From assembly GCA_949318235.1 (NCBI GenBank), contig OX439134.1, forward strand, positions 23,116,162 through 23,180,161: DNA of 64,000 nt. Reading direction: 5' to 3'. The DNA is from Ecdyonurus torrentis. Taxonomy: Eukaryota > Arthropoda > Insecta > Ephemeroptera > Heptageniidae. Shown piece after piece: positions 36,891 through 47,486 of the stretch. A program made the translations under genes and the position numbers. The first letter of the stretch is position 1. Every line of letters begins with the position of its first letter. The notes beneath the pieces are model-generated. The model did no database searches. It was not told the DNA's origin and saw only the letters and a list, made by a program, of their open reading frames with translations.

Positions 36891-37022
36891 AATGCACTTT
36901 GCGAAGTAATTTAGTATAGTTCACACCTACAACTTAATCCTCAGATCAATCGATTTCTATATCTATATAGATATCAATTTTAAGTTTGTAGTCAATAAGT
37001 TCTATTTTTATTGTCATTTTTA

Positions 37023-37127
37023 CACGGAAATTACGTAATTTATGCTGCATTTATGTCATTATAGCATAAATTATGCTGTATTGAAAAAATTGTATACTGA
37101 AAATTAGCTAGCATTTATAATCATTAC
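37023..37127 (+). mobile_element. Family C fragment, copy 6
   Basis: It starts TA-CACGGAAATTACGTAATT, then TATGCTGCATTTATGTCATT and AGCATAAATTATGCTG. This gives the cleanest left end of the family. Confidence 0.7.
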
Positions 37128-37595
37128 TTTTTTTTCTTTCTTTCTTTCTTTTTTTTTTTTTTTTTTGACCGCGTATGTATCAATTGATCTTGTAATTATA
37201 AAATTTACAAAAAAAAAAAGTTAATAAAAATTTAAGTTGTGAAATAAATTTCTATTAAATATAGCAGATTGATTGGTTTGGGTCTTCGCTTCGACGCCAT
37301 GTTTGAGTCGCAAATACATTGAGCATGCAGTAACTTTGTCATGTCAAATAAAATGACATGCACTTTGAGGTCCAGTCGTAGCAAACACGGCGTAGAGGCG
37401 ACGTCACATCACGGAATCAAATTGAAATCAGCCTCAAAATATCAGCATATTTTAACTTGTGCTGGATTGTGGCATTAATAGTTTTAATTTTTTATAAATC
37501 CTGCATATAATTGATTTGAGACCGTATTTTGAAGTTGGCACGATTTGATTTCTTGGCGCGGACTATTTGTTACTACTTGATCGAGATTGAAGCTT
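37128..37595. other. Spacer, nothing recognised
   Basis: TTTC and poly-T stretches lie near 37127-37166. No gene is seen. Confidence 0.4.
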
Positions 37596-37670
37596 TAATA
37601 CTGTTCGTAAACCCTGTGTTCTGCACCTGTAAGAGAACAGGGTTCACAACAGGGTTCACGAACCACACTT
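37596..37670. mobile_element. Family L element, copy 2 (short)
   Basis: ATACTGTTCGTAAACCCTGT and ACAGGGTTCACGAACCACAC. The interior is shorter than in the other two copies. Confidence 0.65.
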
Positions 37671-38104
37671 TTTAATTTGGTGTTTTTTGCTCTCATAAAA
37701 ATAACATTGACAAATTTTAGCGGCAATATATTTGAATATGGTTAAAATTTCAATCTTGATTGTTGTATACAGTTGACTGAATGCTTTCCTATGACCACCT
37801 CAGTATGTATAATAAATACAGTACTGTAATATTATACAGAACTGTATAATACAGTTCAGTTCTGTAATATGCACTGTGTTTATATTATGTAATGTAGAAA
37901 TTGACAATCAACTTCTGTCTGCCTGCCTTCTTTCTTCCGTACAACTTTTTCTAAAACAACTTCATTTTTTTTTTCTTCATGTAAAATTTGTTGATATTTA
38001 TGAAGTTGAAATACCATGGATGAAAACATCACACAATTTATATTACATCTACGATTTCATATATTTAAATATTTTGAAGTAAATGAAAAATTACTATATA
38101 TTTA

Positions 38105-38700
38105 CAAGGAAATAATGAAATACGTAATTTCTGTCATTATAGCATAAATAATGGTAAATTAGAACAACATTACCTATGCTATTAAATACAGTATAATATG
38201 TATGCTTTGTAACATAGTTATTATGAATTAATTAGTTAAAGCCCTTATGCACTTATTTTTTTATCATTTAGAATACTAGATTGATAATCACCATACCTTA
38301 TTATCCATGAATTAGACACCAATATGTTGATTTTGTATTTATTTTTATTTATTTTCATTTTGACAGTGGAAATAAAACTTACCTGACGTCACAATGTACC
38401 GGTGACTGTGATTGGCTGAATTATCACGTAGCTGTGATTTGTTGATGAGTCAGCCAATCACAGTCACCAGTACATTGTTACGTCAGATAAGTTTTATTTC
38501 CACTGTCAAAATGAAAATAAATAAAAATAAATACAAAATCAACATATTGGTGTCTAATTCATGGATAATAAGGTATGGTGATTATCAATCTAGTATTCTA
38601 AATGATAAAAAAATAAGTGTATAAGGGCTTTAATTAATTAGTTATTATGAACAAATTGTGGTGAAAACGAGGTAGCATAATTATTAGGTATTTATGTTGA
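38105..38700. mobile_element. Family C element, copy 7, split by a hairpin element
   Basis: GGAAATAATGAAATACGTAA, TTCTGTCATTATAGCATAAA at the left and GAACAAATTGTGGTGAAAAC, GAGGTAGCATAATTATTAGG at the right of the insertion at 38238-38631. Confidence 0.65.
38238..38631. mobile_element. 394-bp near-perfect hairpin element
   Basis: AAAGCCCTTATGCACTTATT pairs with AATAAGTGTATAAGGGCTTT at the other end, and pairing continues almost without mismatch to a short loop near 38433. Direct repeats flank it. AATTAATTAGTT on each side is one candidate target duplication, and TAGTTATTATGAA, also on both sides, is another. A TTAA target is also compatible, so the target site is ambiguous. TGACGTCA lies at 38384-38391, and its right-arm partner has decayed to TTACGTCA. 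Confidence 0.85.
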
Positions 38701-38760
38701 ATATCATTGCTGTAATGTTGTTTTACGTAGTTAATTTTGTGCTGGTGTGAACTGCTGGGC

Positions 38761-38782
38761 AGGCAGGCAGGCAGGCAGGCAA
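38761..38782. repeat. (GGCA)n microsatellite
   Basis: About five GGCA units. Confidence 0.9.
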
Positions 38783-38865
38783 GTTGATTGTCGCTTGCTT
38801 CCTCACAAAATGTTCAGCTGACATTGTATTGTATTGACCCTTATTTTTTATTTCTTGTTGCGCAG

Positions 38866-39084
38866 AACCCTGAGTGACACACTAAACCAACCTGCAACCG
38901 TGGTACAAGACCAACCCCCCATACATCAACATTAAATTATAATTACTACCCCACTACCTTCCCCCTTTCACCATCTCTTTTTGAGCAATTAAAAATAATA
39001 ATAATAATAAAAACGCATAATTAAATAAGAAGATTTTCATCATTTTTTTATATTTCCTCTGACCTTGACCTTTGACCTTGCATC
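38866..39084 (+). other. PCBP: Possible 5'UTR part of the PCBP first coding exon
   Basis: A pyrimidine-rich stretch (TTATTTTTTATTTCTTGTTG) followed by CAG ending at 38865 could be a splice acceptor, giving an exon that continues to the coding part at 39085. The segment is C-rich in places (CAACCCCCC, CTTCCCCC), unlike its AT-rich surroundings, but also has an AAT run. The transcript start could instead lie within it. This is an inference from signals only. Confidence 0.35.
39060..39080 (-). promoter_or_regulatory. Triple nuclear-receptor half-site (DR1 plus DR0)
   Basis: Read on the minus strand this is three AGGTCA half-sites, the first two spaced by one base (AGGTCAAAGGTCA, a perfect DR1) and the third directly adjacent. 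It ends four bases before the PCBP start codon. DR1 sites are bound by RXR/HNF4/COUP-TF-type receptors in animals. Whether it acts as DNA element or merely lies in the 5'UTR is unknown. Confidence 0.4.
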
Positions 39085-39162
39085 ATGGCTTCCATAGACA
39101 AACCCCTGCCCAATGACGACCCTAATGTCACCCTCACCATTCGCCTCATCATGCAGGGAAAG
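39085..39162 (+). CDS. PCBP: Poly(rC)-binding protein, first coding exon (N-terminus and start of KH1)
   Basis: Twenty-six codons starting at ATG 39085 and ending in phase 0 at a consensus donor (AAG|GTAAGAAC). The peptide is a short variable leader, MASIDKPLPNDDP, followed by NVTLTIRLIMQGK, which is the first beta-strand of KH domain 1 in the PCBP/alphaCP family. Invertebrate members such as fly mub carry LIMQGK where vertebrates have LLMHGK. In known PCBP genes the first coding exon also stops right after this GK, before the E-VGSIIGKKGE segment, so the exon border is conserved. PCBPs bind C-rich RNA and single-stranded DNA through three KH domains and act in splicing, mRNA stability and translation. 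The remaining exons were not found in the 24.8 kb downstream, so the gene is partial here. Codons are GC-richer (CTG, CTC, ATC, CCC) than the flanks, supporting real coding sequence. Confidence 0.85.
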
Positions 39163-39644
39163 GTAAGAACACAAATATTTATTATTTTATTTAGCAACTT
39201 TTTACAAAATGTTATAAAACTTATTTTTATTGCATTTTACGATTTCAGAATTTTTAATTTAATTATTCAATTAAAATTAAATTTCATGCTTTTTTTTTCC
39301 ATTTTAGAATTATGGTAATTTTTTTTGCTATCGCATCATTAATAGTCTACAATTAATTAACATTTTTAAGAGAAATAAAAAGTAACTTACGGTTACATTT
39401 TTAAAAATGTGTTAACTTTTAATATTGGTTCAGGAAATCATTAGTCTGACTTAAGAGATTTTTTTCCTTCTCCCTCGAGCTTACAGCACCAAAATTGATG
39501 CTTTGATAAAAAATAAAATAAAAATATTTAATGTATACACTAACTGGTAGAAATTTTATATTTGATGAGAGAAGCTTCACGTATTTCACGGTGAAAGAAA
39601 TACTTTTTTTTATAATAAATTTGTTAGACAAATGTTGTTTTTTA

Positions 39645-39775
39645 ATATTTATAGAGCTTACTATTTTCCGCTGAAGAAATTACTTTTATACTAACAAAGT
39701 TACTGCTTAAACTTTTTGTCAACCAAGTTGTTGGTTTGTACTGAAGAGTTACACCTATGTAACTGAATGATTTGT
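39645..39775 (-). mobile_element. Family F fragment, copy 3
   Basis: TATACTAACAAAGTTACTGC, TTAAACTTTTTGTCAACCAA, TACTGAAGAGTTAC. These are landmarks of the copies at 26524 and 52369 in reverse. The termini are lost. Confidence 0.55.
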
Positions 39776-39884
39776 ACAATGCATGTTTTACAAATTTCAT
39801 TGCAATATTGTCCGCATCAGTTTTCTCTCAGTCGCTCAATTTATAAGTTTTCATTTTTCATTTTTTTATTTTCATTTTTCTTAA

Positions 39885-39930
39885 CAAAAAAAAAAAAAAA
39901 AAAAATCAAATCAAATCAAATCAAATCATA
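39885..39930. repeat. Poly-A and (AATCA)n
   Basis: An A run followed by five AATCA pentamers. Confidence 0.9.
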
Positions 39931-40202
39931 AAAAGGAAGTATAAGAAAAGTATTTATATTTTCTTCCTAGCAAAATTAAATTTTCTCTCTCTCCCCCTGC
40001 AGTACAGCTCAATACAAGGCTGTACAACTCGAAGGACAATCGAACATGATTAAGTTTCTGTAACATTTTTCAATATTCAATCTCTCGCTCGCTACAAAAT
40101 AAATTGATATTTTATCATAACGTAATTTAAACATCTCGTTTTGTAATTTTTTTTTTTTATCATGCTATATAAAGATCAGTGTGCTATATGCATGCATTAT
40201 AT

Positions 40203-40471
40203 TCAGTATGCATTCATATAAAAGTTTACGCCATGTTCGATCACTCAATAACATGGGCTGGTATGGGAAACAGACTCATTTTGCCATTTTAAAAATACTT
40301 CGCAATATTTTTGTGAGCATTGATGCTGTTTAGAGTTAAATTAGGTTTTCAAGTATGTGAGAAAAATAATAACAATAAAAATTCCCAAAGAAAATAGCAA
40401 AAAATGAAGTTTGTCCTATGACGCAATATGTTATTCATTGCTTTAGTATGTCGCTAAGCACATACACCCTA
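40203..40471 (+). mobile_element. Family D element, copy 11
   Basis: TATGCATTCATATAAAAGTT, TTACGCCATGTTCGATCACT, to GTATGTCGCTAAGCACATAC, ACCCTA. The CRE-bearing segment is deleted. It is followed nine bases later by a second D copy in the same orientation. Confidence 0.85.
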
Positions 40472-40480
40472 TACTCCCTA

Positions 40481-40768
40481 TAGGGTGTATGCATTCATGT
40501 TAAAGTCGACGCCATGTTGGATCACTAAATAGCATGACCTGCACAGGAAAATGACTCACTTTGTCAGTTTACAAATACTTCGCAATATTTTTGAGAGCAT
40601 TGAGTTGTTAACGATTTGAATTATTATTTGTGATAAAAATAAAAATAACAAAAAATTAACACATTTCACAAAGAAAAACGAAATTTGTCTTATGCTGAGC
40701 AATGTTAGTCATTACTCCAGTATGGCGTCCAAGCGTATTAAAAATGACGTCATGCGGATACACGCCAT
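40481..40768 (+). mobile_element. Family D element, copy 12
   Basis: TAGGGTGTATGCATTCATGT to ATGACGTCATGCGGATACAC. TGACGTCA lies at 40745-40752. Forms a head-to-tail pair with copy 11. Confidence 0.88.
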
Positions 40769-41082
40769 ATGCAAACCCGCTCTTTAAGTTGACTTTGTTA
40801 ATGCCACAACCACGCTCATAATTTATTCAAACGCACTTTTTTAATTAGTAAAACCTAAAGCTTTTTTTATATTATTAATTTTTACTGCGTGTTTTAATTA
40901 TTCTAACTTTTGTTCTAAATAAAATATAAAAATAACAAACACAAGCCATGGGCAGAAAACTTTAATTTTTTTGACTTCATTAACATAAATTTTAATTTAA
41001 TATTTTTGACTTACTGAACAAGCGGGCATATTTGAGGTCGTGGGTTGTGCTGAACCTTATTGTAGGTTAAATCTAATATACT
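40769..41082. other. AT-rich spacer, nothing recognised
   Basis: No gene or repeat family was recognised. Confidence 0.45.
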
Positions 41083-41133
41083 ACGTAATTTAGGCTGCAG
41101 TTTATATATATTACAACAACATAAATTATTATT
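41083..41133 (+). mobile_element. Family C fragment, copy 8
   Basis: TACGTAATTTAGGCTGCAGT and ACAACATAAATTATTATTG. Truncated where family B copy 5 begins. Confidence 0.5.
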
Positions 41134-41137
41134 GTTT

Positions 41138-41316
41138 ACGCACGCGTGGACCAGTGAGCTGTGACGTCATAAACCCGCATCTGCTATTTCGTGAAAATAG
41201 AAAATATTGAGAAATTAATTACTCCGGCCAAATCAACGCTGATATTTAGGTATATGTTTGTCTAAGACACAAGTTTTTTTTTTTTTTTTTTCTTCAAGGT
41301 GTTCATCGCCTTTTAG
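41138..41316. mobile_element. Family B right half, copy 5
   Basis: TTTACGCACGCGTGGACCAG, TGAGCTGTGACGTCATAAAC through AATCAACGCTGATATTTAGG to AAGGTGTTCATCGCCTTT. Like copies 1 and 4 it starts near the palindrome axis. TGACGTCA lies at 41162-41169. Confidence 0.8.
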
Positions 41317-41706
41317 AAATCTTTCATTTATGTAAAATTTTAATTTTGTTGCTTTTTAGTATAGTTTTTTAGTAGTTGATACTTTACTTTAGTGCGGGAT
41401 GGAAGTAGTATGTAAGTACGTATATGAAAGTGCAAAGTTTTTTATTTTATTTGAATAGTTAATGTGTAAAAGAAACTTGTTTCCTAACTTTAGTTTCAAG
41501 ATTAGGGTAGAAGTGCATTGTGGGTGGGTATACTTACGGACGGTCTAACAAGCTCGGTGTCTACAAAACACGTGACCAAGGAAACCCTTGCAAAGCCCTC
41601 TTCTCCAATATCCTAGCTCAGGTTACAAACCAGCTTCACATTGTTTAATAAACAATTATTGATTGCTGGAAGTGAGAAAAACATTCGCAGCTTTATTATA
41701 TTACCC
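41317..41706. other. Unique spacer with slightly GC-richer core
   Basis: The core is 41510-41640. It contains CACGTG (an E-box). No gene or repeat family was recognised, and short frames on both strands resemble nothing known. Confidence 0.4.
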
Positions 41707-41710
41707 TTAA

Positions 41711-44700
41711 AGACATAGACAACATGAAAACAAATTCATTTATATTACAAAACACATGATGTGACTTACAAATAAATAATATTAATTGGTCTTAAGACCC
41801 AACTGTCGCTGTAGCAGTGATCAGAAAATTTCGATTTATGCAACCCGCACAACATTTTCATACTAATTTGTGCCTGTTTATGACGTTATAAACAGAAATA
41901 TTCACGCAAATTGCATACTTTACATTTTTTTCAAGCTCTCTTGTGGGGCCACATTTACATTAGTATGGAGGCTAATACCAAAAATGTAATGTCTATTGGC
42001 TTTTCGTGAAGAAAGCACCAAATTTTCAGGGTTGGTTAAGTACATGATCTTCGTCATAAATTTAAGTGGAACCCAAAGATTGGACCCATAGGTCGACCCT
42101 GAGTGACCTTTGACCTGGAGAACAGTTTTTATTTTTTTGTGCAAGAACAGTCATGTTCACAAAAAATTTGTAATAACACAAATCAATGGTAATGCAAAGA
42201 ACTACATGTGTAAAAATTTGCAGTGCTCTAGTTAATTAATTTTCAAAATGGCGACTAATTAACTTTAATTATTGTCAAATTTTGCATATTTTTCAATATT
42301 TTTGGTTCGCTGTTGCCTATGAAAATGTGTAAACAATTAGAAATCAATATAGCACTTTGATATTGTCATATTAATTGATTAAAAATGCTAATTAAGCTTT
42401 TTAGAAGACAATAGGAGAGAAAACACGTGTCTTTGAAACTGCCGCCACGGACTCCTATACTAGTCCTTATACCATTACAGGTTATAAATTGCAAATATTT
42501 TTAATTAGTACATTTCATACCACAGTAATGAAATTTGATACACTTATACTCTGTACCCTAGTAGGGGTTTTGAGCACCAGAGATTATTTTTTACGCTAAC
42601 CCTTTTGACCCTTAGAGACCCTTAATACTCAAAATCAAGGGTTTTTATTTTTTTGTAAACGAAATATGTAAAATGCAAGAAAATGTTAAATAACAAAGTT
42701 GTTGGGCATATTTTTTTCTGTGCCCGTAATTTTTTGCCACGTGCTAGGTTGCCAAGTTTTATTGCAGTGTTGCCAAAGCTTAAAAAATATAAGTAAATTC
42801 ATGGTTTTGGCCACCACGTACGGCTCAAATTCGATCATATAGCGTAAAAACAATACTTTTTTACACTGCATGTGCTTAGTGTTACTAGTTTTGCACTCAA
42901 ATTAATTTTTATAACTAGCGCTAAACTATAGTTAGGGGTTAATTATTACACGGTAAACGTGCGCTTCCCACTTGATGTGTATGTTTCGCCATATACACAA
43001 TACACCTATATGGGATTGCGCATAGTTTTATGTAAAGAGCAAGTAAGGACCTATATAGTAGGATTTTAGAGTAATTGAGTTTTAATTCACACAAGTTTAC
43101 TGGGGTCCATAATTTGAGGTACTGTAACCCTCGGTAGTCAACCCTTAGCATATTATATAGTATATTTTATACAGTATAGTATAGATTTTTTTTTTTTTTT
43201 TTTTAGTTGCAATTAATATAGTATTAATAATGTAATTATATTTTTAGACGACATAAAGAGTTTTCACTAACGGGGTTTAACCCCTGAACCCTTGTATACC
43301 CTGCAAAGGTTGGTCATTCACCATATAGCTCGCTGCCAATTTTTTGTAACGCAGAAAAGTTACATAGTTAACATATTATAACAGGAATATTTACTAAATA
43401 TAACAAAGTTATCCAGAAGTTTATGAATTACGTTTTGTAAAAATTGTCAGCGGGCTATGAATGACCAACCTTTGCAGGGTATACAAGGGTTCAGGGGTTA
43501 AACCCCGTTAGTGAAAACTCTGTATGTCGTCTAAAAATATAATTACATTATTAATACTATATTAATTGCAACTAAAAAAAAAAAAAAAATCTATACTATA
43601 CTGTATAAAATATACTATATAATATGCTAAGGGTTGACTACCGAGGGTTACAGTACCTCAAATTATGGACCCCAGTAAACTTGTGTGAATTAAAACTCAA
43701 TTACTCTAAAATCCTACTATATAGGTCCTTACTTGCTCTTTACATAAAACTATGCGCAATCCCATATAGGTGTATTGTGTATATGGCGAAACATACACAT
43801 CAAGTGGGAAGCGCACGTTTACCGTGTAATAATTAACCCCTAACTATAGTTTAGCGCTAGTTATAAAAATTAATTTGAGTGCAAAACTAGTAACACTAAG
43901 CACATGCAGTGTAAAAAAGTATTGTTTTTACGCTATATGATCGAATTTGAGCCGTACGTGGTGGCCAAAACCATGAATTTACTTATATTTTTTAAGCTTT
44001 GGCAACACTGCAATAAAACTTGGCAACCTAGCACGTGGCAAAAAATTACGGGCACAGAAAAAAATATGCCCAACAACTTTGTTATTTAACATTTTCTTGC
44101 ATTTTACACATTTCATTTACAAAAAAATAAAAACCCTTGATTTTGAGTATTAAGGGTCTCTAAGGGTCAAAAGGGTTAGCGTAAAAAATAATCTCTGGTG
44201 CTCAAAACCCCTACTAAGGTACAGAGTATAAGTGTATCAAATTTCATTACTGTGGTATGAAATGTACTAATTAAAAATATTTGCAATTTATAACCTGTAG
44301 TGGTATAAGGACTAGTATAGGAGTCCGTGGCGGCAGCTTCAAAGACACGTGTTTTCTCTCCTATTGTCTTCTAAAAAGCCTAATTAGCATATTTAATCAA
44401 TTAATGTGACAATATCAAAGTGCTATATTGATTTCTAATTGTTTACACATTTTCATAGGCAACAGCGAACCAAAAATATTGAAAAATATGCAAAATTTGA
44501 CAATAATTAAAGTTAATTAGTCGCCATTTTGAAAATTAATTAACTAGAGCACTGCAAATTTTTACACATGTAGTTCTTTGCATTACCATTGATTTGTGTT
44601 ATTACAAATTTTTTGTGAACATGACTGTTCTTGCACAAAAAAATAAAAACTGTTCTCCAGGTCAAAGGTCACTCAGGGTCGACCTATGGGTCCAATCTTT

Positions 44701-44883
44701 GGGTTCCACTTAAATTTATGACGAAGATCATGTACTTAACCAACCCTGAAAATTTGGTACTTTCTTCACGAAAAGCCAATTGGTTTATCTTAGCCTCCAT
44801 ACTACATTCTGGTAAAAATTATCATCAGTTTTTTAAATCTCATTTTGTGTTTAATGATAAAAAAAAACATGTTTTCTATGCCT
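41711..44883 (+). mobile_element. Family A TTAA element, copy 10, split by a 2.8-kb palindrome
   Basis: TTAA at 41707-41710 and 44884-44887. The left part runs to GGGGCCACATTTACATT, and the right part resumes at ACATTCTGGTAAAAATTATC and ends TTTTCTATGCCT. Other copies read straight through CATTTACATTCTGG, so the insertion point and its 5-6 bp duplication are visible. The CRE position has decayed to TGACGTTA. Confidence 0.9.
41962..44803. mobile_element. 2.84-kb giant fold-back element
   Basis: Two arms of nearly 1.4 kb (41962 to about 43345, and about 43433 to 44803) are almost identical in reverse complement around an 80-90 bp spacer. The ends AGTATGGAGGCTAA and TTAGCCTCCATACT are flanked by ACATT on both sides (41957-41961, 44804-44808). 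If the terminal base is assigned differently the duplication is TACATT. The outermost 30 bp differ by a 14-bp indel. The same 70-codon and 61-codon frames occur on both arms with identical translations, showing how little the arms have diverged. These frames match no protein I know and are probably incidental. No transposase is recognised. A perfect DR1 motif lies at 42104-42116 and, mirrored, at 44659-44671. Confidence 0.92.
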
Positions 44884-45004
44884 TTAATTTCATTTTAACT
44901 TTTTTTTTTTTTTCAAAATAATGAATAATTTATTGAACAGGTTGAAAAACAAGACAAAATAAGCAAAAAATACTTGGATTTTAATCCAATTTATTTCGTA
45001 AAAG

Positions 45005-46419
45005 GGCCAAATATAAATGACCGGAACCTAATTAGTCCCGACTATCGGAACCCAGATATAAAAACTATGCCCTTTGATTATGCTTAGGATACCTTAAAAC
45101 ACCCCACAATTTATTTTGGAAAAATTGGAAAATTCCGGGAAATACGCCACTTGCTATTTTTTACCTTTTGCTACAGGAGGTGTTAAAAATTGCCATTTAC
45201 TCGTAATATGATGTACGTTAGAAAATTCAAATAAACTAATTTAGACCCCTGATGAGTTATGCTTTTCAGAAATTATGTGACCATTACCCTTAAAATAATT
45301 TCAAGGCCCACCACCGGGGGTTGAAAATTTATAACGCAGATTTGACAAAGTTTGGCATTTTTTGGAATTTTTATTTTTAAGTTAAAAAGTAGGTTATAAT
45401 ATGTCTAACATGTGTACCAAGTTACAACTTGGGTGCTCTGTAACTTTAGGAGGAAAGTCCGGAAAAGTATGTCCGCCACCTATATTGTGGAAAAATAGCA
45501 AATTTTAAAAATTCATCAAAAATCGAAAAATGAAGCAAATGCAATGAAATTTGGTATATAAGTTCATATTAAATTATCAAAAATTTAGAAATTTTTGGAA
45601 AAAATTTTGGCGCGAAATTTGAATTTTAAAAAAGTCATCCTACTAAAAAATTGAGTTTATTGCAATTTGTTGTTCAAACTGTCAGAATGCATATCTAGTA
45701 TACTTAAAATTACTGTTCAGTACTTTTCAATGATATTTTTTAAAAAATAACCAAAGGAATCATATTTAATTCAATTTTTAGTAGGATGACTTTTTTAAAA
45801 TTCAAATTTCGCGCCAAAATTTTTTCCAAAAATTTCTAAATTTTTGATAATTTAATATGAACTTATATACCAAATTTCATTGCATTTGCTTCATTTTTCG
45901 ATTTTTGATGAATTTTTAAAATTTGCTATTTTTCCACAATATAGGTGGCGGACATACTTTTCCGGACTTTCCTCCTAAAGTTACAGAGCACCCAATTTGT
46001 AACTTGGTACACATGTTAGACATATTATAACCTACTTTTTAACTTAAAAATAAAAATTCCAAAAAATGCCAAACTTTGTCAAATCTGCGTTATAAATTTT
46101 CAACCCCCGGTGGTGGGCCTTGAAATTATTTTAAGGGTAACGGTCACATAATTTCTGAAAAGCTTAACTCATCAGGGGTCTAAATTAGTTTATTTGAATT
46201 TTCTAACGTACATCATATTACGAGTAAATGGCAATTTTTAACACCTCCTGTAGCAAAAGGTAAAAAATAGCAAGTGGCGTATTTCTTGGAATTTTCCGAT
46301 TTTTCCAAAACAAATTGTGGGGTGTTTTAAGGTATCCTAAGCATAACCAAAGGGCATAGTTTTTATATCTGGGTTCCGATGGTCGGGACTAATTAGGTAC
46401 CGGTCATTTATATTTGGCC
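45005..46419. mobile_element. 1.4-kb fold-back element
   Basis: Arms of about 650 bp (45005-45654 and 45771-46419) around a 116-bp spacer. The ends are GGCCAAATATAAATGACCGG and CCGGTCATTTATATTTGGCC, with AAAG on each side (45001-45004, 46420-46423) as a possible 4-bp duplication. The arms are highly similar with scattered substitutions. No sequence similarity to the 2.84-kb palindrome 200 bp upstream was noticed. No coding capacity is recognised. Confidence 0.9.
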
Positions 46420-46472
46420 AAAGATATTATTGTATTCGAATTTATATCAATTTTAGTGTTTGTATAGGTACT

Positions 46473-46585
46473 ATAATGCTGTTCGTTAACCCTGTTCTCT
46501 CTGCTCCTAAAATGACGATCAGCTTTGGTTAATCAAATGAAATGCGCATTTTTTTGGGTGCAACAGGGTTTACGAACAGCAGTAT
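46473..46585. mobile_element. Family L element, copy 3
   Basis: ATGCTGTTCGTTAACCCTGT pairs with ACAGGGTTTACGAACAGC. The interior AAAATGACGATCAGCTTTGG matches copy 1. Confidence 0.78.
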
Positions 46586-46980
46586 TGAAAAAATATTGAC
46601 ATTAAAATTGCTTTACATTTTATTTTTTAATTGATAAAATTTTAAGTTCACTAAAACAGCTTGAAAAACAATTAACAAAAAAAAAAAAAAAAAAAGCAAA
46701 AAGTTACAAAAGTATTTACAATAATTGGAAATGAGGAGCTTTAATAATCGTAAGCAATCAATACGTGAAATGTAGAAATATTTAAAAATAAAATTAATAA
46801 TTAATTTTAATAATCTGATTAAAACTTAATTAAATTGAAAGTCAATGACTATACAAATAAAATACTCTATTATTATCTATTATTTTTTTATAATATTAAA
46901 TTTGTATGAAACGAAAAATCCCTCGCAAACTTGGCTATTGTAAATTAAATATCAATTACACAAAATTTGTCCTTCCTTTC

Positions 46981-46982
<2 letters not shown>
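46586..46982. other. AT-rich spacer, nothing recognised
   Basis: Poly-A near 46677-46695. No gene is seen. Confidence 0.45.

Positions 46983-47023
<41 letters not shown>
46983..47023. repeat. Poly-T tract
   Basis: 41 consecutive T, the longest pure T run seen. Confidence 0.97.
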
Positions 47024-47024
<1 letters not shown>

Positions 47025-47172
47025 AAGTAAAATAAAATTATTTGAAATGAGTCTTTTATGTTCACATAAAATTTTACTATATGGAGAAATTTCAAACTTT
47101 TATAATTTTATTATTAATTATAAAAAGTGGATTTAATACCCAAGCTGGGTAAATTATAATCCTGAAAAGTTT

Positions 47173-47176
<4 letters not shown>

Positions 47177-47248
<72 letters not shown>
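47177..47248. repeat. (CT)n microsatellite
   Basis: About 36 CT units. Confidence 0.97.
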
Positions 47249-47252
<4 letters not shown>

Positions 47253-47347
47253 GATTCTTTATTTGCTGAATATTGATTTTAATTTTTAGTCTTTTGTCCA
47301 ACGCTTATCTTTGGTATTGAAATATTTAATTCAGATTTACATACTTT

Positions 47348-47371
47348 ATATATATATATATATATATATAT
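47348..47371. repeat. (TA)n microsatellite
   Basis: About 12 TA units. Confidence 0.95.
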
Positions 47372-47486
47372 TTTGTAGAGGTGTTTATTTTAAAATATAT
47401 TTGTTTGTCTTGTCAGTATGTGATACAGCTCACTAATATTCCTATATTTAATTAAAAGAAGGGGGGAGATAAATTTTAATTACCAT

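Noticed and set aside
39163..39318. Continuation of the PCBP open frame past the donor
   Set aside because: After GK the frame reads VRTQIFIILFSNFL, unlike any KH domain, and the GTAAGAAC donor fits the conserved exon border. This is intron.
42939..43836. Identical 70-codon and 61-codon frames on both arms of the giant palindrome as a possible encoded protein
   Set aside because: They occur twice only because the arms are copies of each other. They have no recognisable domain, and conservation between arms reflects DNA identity rather than coding constraint.
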